Shown one piece after another: positions 43,500 through 52,735 of a stretch of 64,000 nt of DNA; within the stretch, counting starts at the first letter, position 1, and each line of letters starts with the position of its first letter. This DNA comes from Oleispirillum sp963678075. GTDB taxonomy: Bacteria; Pseudomonadota; Alphaproteobacteria; Rhodospirillales; Rhodospirillaceae. A program made the translations under genes and the position numbers. Location of the stretch: positions 310,001-374,000 of the forward strand of contig CAXXPK010000007.1 of NCBI GenBank assembly GCA_963678075.2, read 5' to 3'. The notes under the pieces were generated by a model. It had not been told where the DNA came from and made no database searches. It worked only from the letters and a program-made list of their open reading frames with translations.

Positions 43500-44159
43500 A
43501 CGTTTTGGTTTCGAGGCATCTCCATAACCGATTTCCTCATCGACGCGCCGTCCGATCCCTTTGCCCTGCTGCTGCTCGCCCATGGCGCGGGGGCCTGCAT
43601 GGATAGCGGCTTCATGAAGCGCACCGCCGCGCTCCTCGCGGCACGCGGGATAACCGTGGCGCGGTTCGAATTCCCCCACATGGAAAAGCGCCGGATCGAC
43701 GGCGTGAAGCGTCCGCCCGACCGCATGCCCGCGTTGATCGCCGCCTTCACGGAAACGGCGGCGGAAGCGCGGGCGCGGTGGCCGGGACTGCCGCTGCTGA
43801 TCGGCGGCAAGTCGATGGGCGGTCGTGTCGCGGCAATGGCCGCGCCGGATATCCGGCCCGCCGGGGTGGTCTGCCTGGGCTATCCGTTCCACGCCACGGG
43901 CAAACCGATGACGGAAGAGCGTCTGTCGCCTCTGATGGCCTCACCCTGTCCCGTGCTGATCGTGCAGGGGAAACGCGACGCTCTCGGCAACCGCGCCGAC
44001 GTCGCCGCCCTGTCTCTGCCTTCCGCCGTGCGCCTGATTTGGATCGCGGACGGCGACCACTCGCTGAAACCGCGAAAAACCTCGGGCCTGGACGAGACGA
44101 AAGCCATAGCGATCGCCGCCGACGCCATCGCCGCGTTCGTGAAAGAGATCGCACCATGA
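43467..44159 (+). CDS. small alpha/beta-hydrolase (KANL3/Tex30-like); start inside a repeat
   Basis: An alpha/beta-hydrolase-fold protein of the small, uncharacterised COG3571/Tex30-like group. LLLAHGAGACMDSGFM is the oxyanion region, Ser in GGKSMGGRVAAM is the nucleophile, Asp in VQGKRDALG and His in ADGDHSLKP complete a triad. The homologous region begins near 43533 (FLIDAPSDPF). The only in-frame ATG upstream of it is at 43467, inside the minus repeat unit, adding about 20 residues (MGCARGPSPLATF); there is no usual start between. Either translation begins within the repeat or a rare codon is used. The substrate is unknown. The stop overlaps the next ATG (ATGA). Confidence 0.8.
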   Translation: MGCARGPSPLATFWFRGISITDFLIDAPSDPFALLLLAHGAGACMDSGFMKRTAALLAARGITVARFEFPHMEKRRIDGVKRPPDRMPALIAAFTETAAEARARWPGLPLLIGGKSMGGRVAAMAAPDIRPAGVVCLGYPFHATGKPMTEERLSPLMASPCPVLIVQGKRDALGNRADVAALSLPSAVRLIWIADGDHSLKPRKTSGLDETKAIAIAADAIAAFVKEIAP

Positions 44160-44389
44160 CCGAAGGCGTCCGCAAGCGTTCGGTAACCCTGGACCGTCAC
44201 CGCACCAGCATCTCGATCGAGGACCCCTTCTGGGAGGCCCTGAAGGACATCGCGCGGGAACAGGGCGCCAGCCTGCACACCCTGGTCGAAACCATCGACC
44301 GCGACCGTGACGGAGTGGAGGGCAACCTGTCCGGCGCCCTGCGCCTGTTCGTGCTGCGAACGTTGCAGGACAAACTTGCGAGAAAATAA
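44156..44389 (+). CDS. ribbon-helix-helix domain protein
   Basis: A 77-residue protein matching the RHH_4-type ribbon-helix-helix proteins of alphaproteobacteria. KRSVTLDRHRTSISIEDPFW contributes the strand, and EALKDIAREQGASLHTLVETI plus NLSGALRLFVLRTLQDKL the helices. Such proteins probably bind DNA or regulate a neighbour, but no target is established. It is translationally coupled to the hydrolase gene by a 4-base overlap. Confidence 0.82.
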   Translation: MTEGVRKRSVTLDRHRTSISIEDPFWEALKDIAREQGASLHTLVETIDRDRDGVEGNLSGALRLFVLRTLQDKLARK

Positions 44390-44394
44390 ACCCA

Positions 44395-44600
44395 GTCCGG
44401 GGCTCTGCCCCGGACCCCGCGCGGATAAAAAACCTGCGAGGGGTCGCGGCCCCCTCGCGCTCCCCTTTCCTGGTTTTTTGCCGCATAACGGCAATCATTC
44501 GTCATGCGGCGTGATGGCTTTATCGCGCTTCGCGCAAGAACCCAGAAAATGGGTGCACAGGGACCAAGACCCTGTGCGGGATCCGGGGTGGAACCCCGAT
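44395..44600. repeat. REPIN-like inverted pair with extra palindromes (between RHH gene and asmA)
   Basis: In order: the GTCCGGGGCTCTGCCCCGGAC palindrome at about 44395-44415; the plus unit at 44436-44458 (GCGAGGGG...CCCCTCGC, tail GCTCCCC); a GCCG-CATAA-CGGC hairpin at about 44477-44489; the segment CGCTTCGCGCAAGAACCC shared with the element at 43.4 kb; the minus unit at 44555-44577 (GCACAGGGACCAAGACCCTGTGC); and a GATCCGGGGTGGAACCCCGATC palindrome at about 44580-44600. It fills almost the whole convergent gap. Confidence 0.75.
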
Positions 44601-44617
44601 CCGATCTTCCCCTTCCC

Positions 44618-47600
44618 CTACCGCGCCGGGATCGCGTCCAGGGCTTCGCGCAGCACGTCCTTGGGCTTCAATTTGGCGGGAGGCGGCGGCTCGTCGCTTT
44701 TCTTCGCGGCGCCTTTCTTCGTCAACCCCTTGAGGAAACGGCCCAGGCCCTTCTGAATCATATAGCCCTGGAAATCACCGGTTTCGAAGAAGACGCGCGG
44801 CGATTCCCACGCCCCTTGCAACTTCAGCCCCAGGGGCGGCGCATCCTTCAGACTGGCCAAGGCAAAGCGGACGACGGCATTGATGCGCCGCGCCGCAAGA
44901 TCGACGGTACCGTTGGCCTCCCCCAGGCCAGAAGGCGCCATCATCTTCAGATCATCGCTTCTGACCACTCCGCCCGCAGCGGTGAAGTGACCGGTCAGCG
45001 CGGTGAAGGCGGTGCGCCCGCGTCCACCCGCTTCGATCGCCGAAACCATGTCCTGCAAGCTTTTGACATTGCCAAGGCGATCGTTGACCGCCCCCAAATC
45101 AACCCCCGCGAAGGACCCGTCGCGGATCGTGACCTCGCCCTTACCGTTCATGCCCCGCAACAAGGTCTCCGCATCGCCGCCCACGCTGTCGCCATCGGCC
45201 TTCAACGTGACGCGACCGGCCAGGGGCGCATTGCCGGCGAACAACGGCGACTTGGCGTCGATCGCCACGTCCTTGGCATCGACCGTCGCGGTCAGTTTGG
45301 GCAGGGCGCGCAGGTCGGCCTTCCCCTTGATGCCCGCGTTTCCACCCAACACCTTGGCGGTGGCCTCGTCCAGGGTCAGGATTCCATCGTCCAGCCGCGC
45401 CGTCAGGGTCACCGCCTCGGCGGAAAGAGTCTTGCCGACCACCGCGTCGAAGGCGGCAACCACATCGCCGTCGAAGCCGCACAGGACCATCCACCACGCG
45501 GCGGACCCCGCGCCGGGCGTTTTTTCCGCCATCGCGGCGGCGGGCACGACGCGTGGCGCCGCCAGGGCGCCGCCGCGATGGGCCGAAGCCCGCGCGGACA
45601 AGGCCGAGAACAACGGCAACAGGTTGCCCTTTAGCCGCGCCGTCAGATGCGGGCGCGGGCCATCGGTCTTCACCGTCAACTCGCCCCCCAGGGCAATATC
45701 GTCCGCCGTCGCGGTCAGCGCCGGAATCGCATAGCCATGAGCATCGCCGTTCAGCGGAACATAGATTTCCACCGCGCCCTTGCGGGCAAGCTCGGGCGCG
45801 ACTTCGGCCCCGAACGTGGCGGCCAGGGCGGCCAACGTCGGCGCCGAAATGGAAATGTCGCCATCGCCGGTCGGCATCCGGCGCAAACCGTCGAACCGTC
45901 CGGCAATGCCGAAACGAGTGTCGGAGACCGCCACCGCCGCCTCGGCATGGAAATCGGAGACCGGACCATCGACCGACAACGACGCGGATAGCGCCCGCCA
46001 GTCCCTGACGAACCCCGGCAGCGAGACCGGCCACAGCCCCAGCAGACGATCGGCGCGCGGCGTGGTGATTTCGGCCTTCACCGCATCGAAACGGGGCGCG
46101 CCTTCGCCCTTGGCGGCAATCCGGCCAGAGGCGGCCAAACGCCCTTCGCCGCCGATCTCCGCCGACAACGCGGCGACGTCCAGCAGTTCTCCCTGCCAGC
46201 GCCCACGCGCGGCAACGCGATCGAGCGGTTGCCCCCCCATGGTCAAACGACCGACCCGCACATCCAGGTTGGCATCGAAACGGTCCCACATCGGGGGCGT
46301 GGACGCCGTTCCCTTCGTCGCCGGGACATCCTGCGCGGCGACGGGGATCGCCCGCACCACCGGCACGGCGGCTTGGTCATCCCCGGCCTTGTCCTCACGG
46401 TAGGCATCGACATTGACCTGATCGACCGACAGCGACAGTCCGAACGCCGGACGCTCCCCCCAGCGCAGATCCAGCGCCCCCTTCCCGCGCGAGGCATCCA
46501 GCAGCAGATCGATGTCGCGCACCTGAAGCAATCCGTCCTTGACGGCGGTGACCACGGCGGTCAGCCCCGCCTTGCGCAGACGGTCCGATGGCACCGCGCC
46601 AACATCCACCCCCAGCCAATCCAGCAACCCGCGCAAATTCGCCGCGCCCGCCTGCACCGTCAGATCGACGTTGCGGCGGGCGGCATCGGCGCCGACAAAG
46701 CCAAAGGCCCGGACCTGCGCGGCACCCGGCAATTCCGCCGAGGCCTGATTGACGACCAGATCGCCGCGACTGAAGGCGATGTCGCAAACCGCCGTCTGCA
46801 CCGCCTGGCCGTGCCAGATCACCGCATCGGCGGCCAGCGACAGATCAAGATCGAAGCCACGCGGCGGCGTCAAAACCGCCGGAGATTCGGCGGCCCGCGC
46901 CACCGCGATCGCCGACGACGCACGGCCCGGCACGGCATCGTCCAGATGCGCGGCGCGCGGCGCGGTCCACGCATCCAGATCGATCCGCCGCGTCTTAATC
47001 GTGGCGGAAAGTTTTGGGCGCGCCCCATCCAGTTCCCAGGCCAGTTTCGCCGTCGCCTCGGACGAACCAAGCCGCAGCAAACCATCGGCCAGTTCGCCGC
47101 CGACGGCGGTCATCCGCGTCTGCCCGCTCAGCGACACCGCCTGACCGGAAAGGCCCGACAATCCCGTCACCCCGAAGCGCGCGGCCAAGACCTCCGCGTC
47201 GGGGGCCGTCAGTTCCGCCGCAGCCTTCAGCACCGATCCTTCGTCGATGGCGCGCAACAACAAGCCATCCAGGTGCAGGCGGGCCGGGGCGACCCCGGCA
47301 TCGAAGCGCAAGGTCACCGCACGGCCCGGCTGGATCCGACCGACGGTGCCGTCCAGGGTGGCGGCCTGTCCGCCGACCACGGCCTGGGCATGCAGTTGAA
47401 ATGGCCCTTGCACGGTTTGGGCCTCCAACTGCGCGCTCAGTTTGCCGACGGTCACCGATCTGTCGCCGTTGGCATCGCGATAGACGACGCGACCGTCGCG
47501 CACCACGACACGACTGAAGGCGACGGCCAGCGCCGCGACGGCGGCTTCGGCGGGCGCGGAGGTCTCAACGGGCGCGGCCTCCGGGCGCGGCGGCAATTGC

Positions 47601-47992
47601 CCAGGCGCCACGAACGACCAGTTGCCGCGTCCGGCACGACGTTCCAGCAGCAGATTTGGCGTATCGAGTTCAAGAGTCCGGGCGACGACATTGCCGCGCA
47701 ACAGATCCAAGGGCGAAACCGTCGCCATCACCCGCCGGATGCTCACCATCCAGGGCTCGGCGCTGTCCGGCCAATTGGACAGACGCACGTCCTCGGCGGA
47801 AAAGTGCGGCAACGGCAGCATCGAAAAGCCGATGGCGCCGTCGATCGCCAGTTCGCGTCCGGTGGACTCGTACACGGCGCGGGCCAATCGCCGCTTGATG
47901 GCGTCCTTGTCGATCAGAAGGCTCGGCAGGACGACCCCAACCACCCCCAGCAGCAGGACGGCGACCGCCCCATAGCGTAACGATTTCCTCAC
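44618..47992 (-). CDS. AsmA-family protein
   Basis: A 1124-residue envelope protein of the AsmA/YhjG group, anchored by one N-terminal membrane segment (YGAVAVLLLGVVGVVLPSLL) with the rest in the periplasm. The N-terminal AsmA domain shows the family pattern (RELAIDGAIGFSMLPLPHFSAEDVRL). The C-terminal AsmA_2-like part has ARRINAVVRFALASLKDAPPLGLKLQG. AsmA proteins are repeating beta-groove bridges implicated in phospholipid transport to the outer membrane; that role is inferred from the family. The start is ATG 47992. Confidence 0.88.
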   Translation of the reverse strand: MRKSLRYGAVAVLLLGVVGVVLPSLLIDKDAIKRRLARAVYESTGRELAIDGAIGFSMLPLPHFSAEDVRLSNWPDSAEPWMVSIRRVMATVSPLDLLRGNVVARTLELDTPNLLLERRAGRGNWSFVAPGQLPPRPEAAPVETSAPAEAAVAALAVAFSRVVVRDGRVVYRDANGDRSVTVGKLSAQLEAQTVQGPFQLHAQAVVGGQAATLDGTVGRIQPGRAVTLRFDAGVAPARLHLDGLLLRAIDEGSVLKAAAELTAPDAEVLAARFGVTGLSGLSGQAVSLSGQTRMTAVGGELADGLLRLGSSEATAKLAWELDGARPKLSATIKTRRIDLDAWTAPRAAHLDDAVPGRASSAIAVARAAESPAVLTPPRGFDLDLSLAADAVIWHGQAVQTAVCDIAFSRGDLVVNQASAELPGAAQVRAFGFVGADAARRNVDLTVQAGAANLRGLLDWLGVDVGAVPSDRLRKAGLTAVVTAVKDGLLQVRDIDLLLDASRGKGALDLRWGERPAFGLSLSVDQVNVDAYREDKAGDDQAAVPVVRAIPVAAQDVPATKGTASTPPMWDRFDANLDVRVGRLTMGGQPLDRVAARGRWQGELLDVAALSAEIGGEGRLAASGRIAAKGEGAPRFDAVKAEITTPRADRLLGLWPVSLPGFVRDWRALSASLSVDGPVSDFHAEAAVAVSDTRFGIAGRFDGLRRMPTGDGDISISAPTLAALAATFGAEVAPELARKGAVEIYVPLNGDAHGYAIPALTATADDIALGGELTVKTDGPRPHLTARLKGNLLPLFSALSARASAHRGGALAAPRVVPAAAMAEKTPGAGSAAWWMVLCGFDGDVVAAFDAVVGKTLSAEAVTLTARLDDGILTLDEATAKVLGGNAGIKGKADLRALPKLTATVDAKDVAIDAKSPLFAGNAPLAGRVTLKADGDSVGGDAETLLRGMNGKGEVTIRDGSFAGVDLGAVNDRLGNVKSLQDMVSAIEAGGRGRTAFTALTGHFTAAGGVVRSDDLKMMAPSGLGEANGTVDLAARRINAVVRFALASLKDAPPLGLKLQGAWESPRVFFETGDFQGYMIQKGLGRFLKGLTKKGAAKKSDEPPPPAKLKPKDVLREALDAIPAR

Positions 47993-48181
47993 GGCGTCGA
48001 TTCCCCCGGATCGTCATTGGACGGCCTTGGCGGGGGGCAGCATACAGCAAGACGAGACCGATTTCCGCTTCTCGTTCGCGGGAAAAATCGATTCCGTCCA
48101 TCCCCACCCCCTTGCCCTCGCCGCGCGCTCGGGATACTTCGTTGAGGGGCGCGACAGGCGCGACGTCAAGGAACGCAGGGC

Positions 48182-48961
48182 ATGAGTATCTGGGGCAAAA
48201 TCATCGGTGGCATGGCCGGCTTTTCGCTGGGTGGGCCGCTGGGCGCGATCCTCGGCGCGACGCTGGGACACGCCGTGGACAAGATTCATGCCCGCGGCGG
48301 CACCGAATCGCCACCGTGGATCGGCGCGACGCCACGCTCGGAACAGGAACGTCAGATCGCCTTCACCCTGGCGGTGATCGCCCTCGCCGCGAAAATGGCG
48401 AAGGCCGACGGCGTCGTCACCCGCGCCGAAATCGATGCCTTCAAGCGCCTGTTCCAGATTCCGCAACAAGACGTGGGCAAGGTCGGACGGATGTTCGACG
48501 AAGCCCGCCAAACCGCCGACGGTTTCGAAGTCTACGCCTCGCAAATCGCGCAAATGTTCCAGGACAGCCCGGCCGTGCTGGAGGAACTGCTGCACGCCCT
48601 GTTCCTGATCGCCCGCGCCGACGGTGACCTTCACCCCGCCGAGATGACCTTCCTGGCGCGAGTCGCCCAGATTTTCGGGTTCTCGGCGGCGCATTTCAAA
48701 ACCATCCGCGCCCGTGCCGCGGCGGGCAGCGCCTCCTCCTCTTCCCCAGGCGGCGAGGACCCCTATGCGGTGCTGGGGATTTCCCCCTCGGCCACCGACC
48801 AGGAGGTCAAGGACACCTATCACCGCTTGATCCGCGAAAATCACCCCGATCTCTTGATCGCCAAGGGCATGCCGCCGGAACTGGTCGCCAACGCCAACCG
48901 CACGATGGCAACGATCAACACCGCGTTCGAAAGCATTAAGCGCGCACGGGGCATAAAGTGA
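48182..48961 (+). CDS. DjlA-like co-chaperone (TerB + J domain)
   Basis: A 259-residue protein with a Gly-rich hydrophobic N terminus (GGMAGFSLGGPLGAILGATLG), which is probably membrane-associated, a TerB-like helical domain over about residues 50-165 (ALAAKMAKADGVVTRAEIDAF, then ARADGDLHPAEMTFL), and a C-terminal J domain (about 193-259) with the DnaK-activating HPD in LIRENHPDLLIAKG. This is the DjlA architecture. The stop overlaps the next gene's GTG start. Confidence 0.9.
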   Translation: MSIWGKIIGGMAGFSLGGPLGAILGATLGHAVDKIHARGGTESPPWIGATPRSEQERQIAFTLAVIALAAKMAKADGVVTRAEIDAFKRLFQIPQQDVGKVGRMFDEARQTADGFEVYASQIAQMFQDSPAVLEELLHALFLIARADGDLHPAEMTFLARVAQIFGFSAAHFKTIRARAAAGSASSSSPGGEDPYAVLGISPSATDQEVKDTYHRLIRENHPDLLIAKGMPPELVANANRTMATINTAFESIKRARGIK

Positions 48962-49836
48962 CCGACCGCCTGGAGCGGCGCGATACCCTACTGGCCACCC
49001 TGGTGGTGACCTTTTGGGGAATCAACTACGTCGCGGTCAAATACGGCGTGGCCGAATTGCCGACGCTGTTGATGACGACCCTGCGCTTCGCCCTTGTCGG
49101 CTGCCTGGTGCTGCCCTTCGCGCCGATGAAGCGCGCATACATCAAGCCGCTCTTGCTGCTCTCCCTCACCATGGGCAGCCTGCACTTCGGAATGCTGTTC
49201 GTCGGCATGGTGCGGGTGGACGCCGCGACCTCGGCGATCGCCCTGCAAACCAACGCGCCGTTCAGCGTGCTGATCGGCGCGTTGGTGTTCCGCGAACGGA
49301 TCGGCCCGAAGCGCGGCCTGGGCGTCGCGCTTGGCTTCCTTGGTATCGTCGTCCTGGCCGGAGAACCCGGAGAAACCCACCCCGCCTCGCTTGCCCTGAT
49401 CATCGGCGCCGCCCTCTGCTGGTCGGCCTCCGGCGCCCTGTTCAAGGTAATGCCGTCGATCCCCAGCCTGACCTATATCGGCGGCACCGCCGCCTTCGCC
49501 GCGCGGCAGACCCTGATCGCCTCGCTGCTGCTGGAGGACCACCAGATCGCCGCGATGCAAGCGGCGAGCGTCTTCGCCTGGGGCGGCGTGATCTTCACCG
49601 CGATCGGCGCCTCGATCATCGGCCATGGTCTGTGGTACAGTCTGGTGCAGCGTCACGATCTGTCGCCGATCGTGCCGTTTACCCTGCTGGGTCCGGTGAT
49701 CGGCGTGATTTCGGCGGTGGTTCTGCTGCACAAACCGATGACCGTGGAAAAGCTGGTCGGCGCCATCCTGACCTTGGCCGGGGTCGCCGCCATTCAATTC
49801 AATTGGCCACGCCGCGCCAAATCCGGCTTAGCCTAG
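48958..49836 (+). CDS. EamA/DMT-family transporter
   Basis: A 292-residue inner-membrane protein with about ten hydrophobic segments in two EamA repeats. The first repeat opens TLLATLVVTFWGINYVAVKYG. The end of the repeat TSAIALQTNAPFSVLIGALVFRERIG is a family signature, repeated near the C terminus as SPIVPFTLLGPVIGVISAVVLL. The start is a GTG at 48958 overlapping the djlA-like stop by 4 bases. Members export amino acids or other metabolites; the substrate is unknown here. Confidence 0.9.
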   Translation: MTDRLERRDTLLATLVVTFWGINYVAVKYGVAELPTLLMTTLRFALVGCLVLPFAPMKRAYIKPLLLLSLTMGSLHFGMLFVGMVRVDAATSAIALQTNAPFSVLIGALVFRERIGPKRGLGVALGFLGIVVLAGEPGETHPASLALIIGAALCWSASGALFKVMPSIPSLTYIGGTAAFAARQTLIASLLLEDHQIAAMQAASVFAWGGVIFTAIGASIIGHGLWYSLVQRHDLSPIVPFTLLGPVIGVISAVVLLHKPMTVEKLVGAILTLAGVAAIQFNWPRRAKSGLA

Positions 49837-49847
49837 GGGAAGCCGTT

Positions 49848-50549
49848 ATGCCGCAACCGCCGCTTCGCACCGATCGCGTCTCGCCCAACCACGAACCCCG
49901 CCCCGAGGGGATCGTCATCGACACCTTGGTGCTGCATTACACCGGCATGGAAACCGCCGAGGCCGCGCTGGAGCGGCTGACCGACCCGGCGGCCAAGGTC
50001 AGCGCCCATTACCTGGTCGACGAGGACGGCGCCACCTTCGCTCTGGTGCCGGAAGACCGCCGCGCCTGGCACGCCGGGATCGCCCACTGGCGCGGCGCCT
50101 CCAACCTCAACGACCGTTCGATCGGCATCGAACTGGTCAATCCGGGCCATGAATTCGGTTACCGCGATTTTCCGGCGCGACAGATCGACGCACTGGCCGA
50201 TTTGTGCCGCGATCTCCTCGCCCGCCACCCGATTCCGCCCCGCAACGTCGTCGCCCATTCCGACATCGCGCCCACCCGCAGGCAGGACCCCGGCGAACGC
50301 TTCCCCTGGAACGCCCTGGCCCGCCTGAACATCGGCCTGATCGCCGCCCCTGCGCCGGTGCCGCACTGGGGCATGGCCTGGGTCGCGCCCGCGCTGGCCC
50401 GCTATGGCTACGACACCACCGACGTGCATGCCGCGTTGACCGCCTTTCAGCGGCACTTCCGGCGCAAGCGGATCGACGGCCTGCCCGACCGCAAAAGCGC
50501 GGAAACCCTGGCCGGTCTTCTGAAAGCGGCGGGGGAAGACGCGGCGTAG
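49848..50549 (+). CDS. AmpD-like N-acetylmuramoyl-L-alanine amidase
   Basis: A zinc amidase that cuts the MurNAc-L-Ala bond in anhydro-muropeptide recycling or cell-wall turnover. It has 233 residues from ATG 49848. The first zinc His is His30 (LVLHYTGM), the second is in VVAHSDIAPTRRQDPGERFPW together with the Asp ligand, and the substrate region is SIGIELVNPGH. The C-terminal about 45 residues (VHAALTAFQRHFRRKRIDG) are a short peptidoglycan-binding-like repeat. It has no signal peptide, so it is probably cytoplasmic. It lies just upstream of rnpB and the dcw cluster. Confidence 0.92.
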   Translation: MPQPPLRTDRVSPNHEPRPEGIVIDTLVLHYTGMETAEAALERLTDPAAKVSAHYLVDEDGATFALVPEDRRAWHAGIAHWRGASNLNDRSIGIELVNPGHEFGYRDFPARQIDALADLCRDLLARHPIPPRNVVAHSDIAPTRRQDPGERFPWNALARLNIGLIAAPAPVPHWGMAWVAPALARYGYDTTDVHAALTAFQRHFRRKRIDGLPDRKSAETLAGLLKAAGEDAA

Positions 50550-50585
50550 TTTGCATCCGCCGCATTCCATCGCTATGATCCGCCC

Positions 50586-50964
<379 letters not shown>

Positions 50965-51210
50965 AAATTCTCCGACCCGACTCCGCGCGAAAAGCTCGTG
51001 CACACCCTTCGCGCAAGTGGAACGAAACAAGAACGAAGTCAAACCGTGGTGACCGCGATCACCGCGCCGGAATCGTGGAATTCCAGGCGGGGTTTTTCCC
51101 CTTTTCAGCAAAATCGAGGTTTCCGAAGACCTTACCACGGCCTCCCGAGAGACTGCCTAAAGCGTAGGAAAAACTTGGGGTTATTCGCCATGCTTTGGCG
51201 GATCGCAGGA

Positions 51211-51250
51211 TTGACTGGCAAGAAATCCCATGCTAACCCATGAATACCCA
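51211..51250 (+). promoter_or_regulatory. mraZ promoter with three MraZ-box repeats
   Basis: CCCA occurs at 51227-51230, 51237-51240 and 51247-51250, exactly 10 bases apart; on the minus strand these read TGGG with the form ATGGG/ATGGG/GTGGG. MraZ is known to bind TGGGN direct repeats spaced by 5 bases in the mra promoter, so this is the likely autoregulatory operator. A TTGACT at 51211-51216 with a weak -10 about 17 bases on (TAACCC) would place the boxes over the -10 region. The mraZ ATG at 51312 lies 61 bases further on. Confidence 0.7.
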
Positions 51251-51311
51251 CAGAAGAGGATCTTCCGTGGCGGCGCCGGACGCGCCGCCGGGACAGAAAG
51301 GCGTTAGCACC

Positions 51312-51794
51312 ATGACGGATCGGGCGAAGGCCAAGGCCTTCATTTCGACCACGACCGTAAAAGTGGACAGCAAGGGACGGGCCTCCGTCCCTGCGGTGCT
51401 GCGCAATCTGTTGATTGAAAAGGGCATGCAGGAAGTCGTCGCCTTTCCGCACTTCAAGCTGCCCTGCATCGAGTGTTGCGATTGGGATCGCATCAACGCC
51501 ATCACCGAAGCCACCGACGGCTTGGATCTGTTCTCCGACGAAGCGGACGACCTGTCCGGCCTGATTCTGGCCAACGCCCAACCGCTGCCGTGGGACACCA
51601 CCGGCCGCATCAGCCTGCCCGAGCCCTTCACCACCCACGCCAGAATCACCGATGCGGCGGTCTTCGTCGGCAAGGGACGCACCTTCCAGATCTGGCGCCC
51701 CGAGGACTTCCACGCCCACCAGGCCGAACAACTGCGCCGCGCCCGCGAAAAAGGCCTGTCCCTGACCCTGCGGCGTCCGCCGGAGGAAACGTGA
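51312..51794 (+). CDS. mraZ: transcriptional regulator MraZ
   Basis: A SpoVT/AbrB-like DNA-binding regulator, first gene of the division and cell-wall cluster, which represses its own promoter. It has 160 residues from ATG 51312. Two AbrB-like repeats are visible: KVDSKGRASVPAVLRNLLIEKG and WDTTGRISLPEPFTTHARI. The open frame extends to 51240, but that part overlaps the operator, so the internal ATG is preferred. The stop shares one base with the rsmH ATG. Confidence 0.93.
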   Translation: MTDRAKAKAFISTTTVKVDSKGRASVPAVLRNLLIEKGMQEVVAFPHFKLPCIECCDWDRINAITEATDGLDLFSDEADDLSGLILANAQPLPWDTTGRISLPEPFTTHARITDAAVFVGKGRTFQIWRPEDFHAHQAEQLRRAREKGLSLTLRRPPEET

Positions 51795-52735
51795 TGACTG
51801 GCGCCCCGCACATCCCGGTTCTTCTGCCCGAGGTGGTGGGCGCGCTCAACCCTCGCGACGGCGACGTTTACGTTGACGGCACCTTCGGCGCCGGCGGCTA
51901 TTCCCGCGCCATCCTGGGGGAAGCCAACGACACAGTTTACGCCATAGACCGCGATCCTTCCGCCACCGCCGCCGCCGCTGCGGTGGCCGCCTCGTTCCCC
52001 GACCGCTTCCATTTCTTGCCCGGTTGCTTCGGCAACATGGCCAACTTGCTGCCGCCCGAGCTTCACGGCCGGATCGACGGCATCGCCCTCGACCTCGGGG
52101 TGTCCTCGATGCAGATCGATCAAGCCGCGCGCGGCTTCTCGTTCCAGAAGGAGGGACCGCTGGACATGCGCATGGGCGGAGGCGGTCCTTCCGCCGCCGA
52201 GCTGGTCAACACCCTGCCGGAAGCCGAACTGGCCGATCTGATCTATGCCTATGGCGAGGAACGTGCCTCGCGCCGGGTCGCGGCGGCGATCATCGCCGCC
52301 CGCGCGCTAAAGCCCTTCGCCACCACCCTGGAACTGGCCGCCTGCGTGCGCGGCGCGGTGCGCGGGTCGAAGGACGGCATCGATCCGGCGACCCGGACCT
52401 TCCAGGCGCTCAGAATCGCGGTCAACGACGAACTGGGAGAACTGGAACGCGCCCTCGCCGCCGCCGAGACTTTGCTGGCGCCGGGCGGCGTGCTGGCAGT
52501 GGTCAGCTTCCACTCGCTCGAAGATCGTATCGTCAAGCGCTTCATGGACCTCAAAAGCGGCAGGGAAGCGGCGCCGTCGCGCCACTTGCCGTACACGATC
52601 AGCGCCATCCGTCCGACCTTCGCGGTGGCGCGCCGCCGCCCGTTGTCCGCCTCGAACAGCGAAGCGCGGCTCAACCCCCGTGCGCGTAGCGCCCACCTGC
52701 GCATCGCCGTCCGCCAGGGGGAGGACGCATCATGA
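51794..52735 (+). CDS. rsmH: 16S rRNA (cytosine(1402)-N(4))-methyltransferase
   Basis: RsmH (MraW) methylates N4 of C1402 in 16S rRNA. It has 313 residues. HIPVLLPEVVGALNPRDGDVYVDGTFGAGGYS contains the SAM-binding loop, LDLGVSSMQID and GPLDMRM are family motifs, and VVSFHSLEDRIVKRFM lies near the C terminus. It starts at ATG 51794 in the mraZ stop and ends overlapping the ftsL start by 4 bases. Confidence 0.97.
   Translation: MTGAPHIPVLLPEVVGALNPRDGDVYVDGTFGAGGYSRAILGEANDTVYAIDRDPSATAAAAAVAASFPDRFHFLPGCFGNMANLLPPELHGRIDGIALDLGVSSMQIDQAARGFSFQKEGPLDMRMGGGGPSAAELVNTLPEAELADLIYAYGEERASRRVAAAIIAARALKPFATTLELAACVRGAVRGSKDGIDPATRTFQALRIAVNDELGELERALAAAETLLAPGGVLAVVSFHSLEDRIVKRFMDLKSGREAAPSRHLPYTISAIRPTFAVARRRPLSASNSEARLNPRARSAHLRIAVRQGEDAS

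Noticed and set aside
3591..44600. Repeated hairpins considered as a CRISPR array or as plain terminators
   Set aside because: Copies are scattered, inverted and of different stem sequence, with no regular spacers; most lack T-runs.
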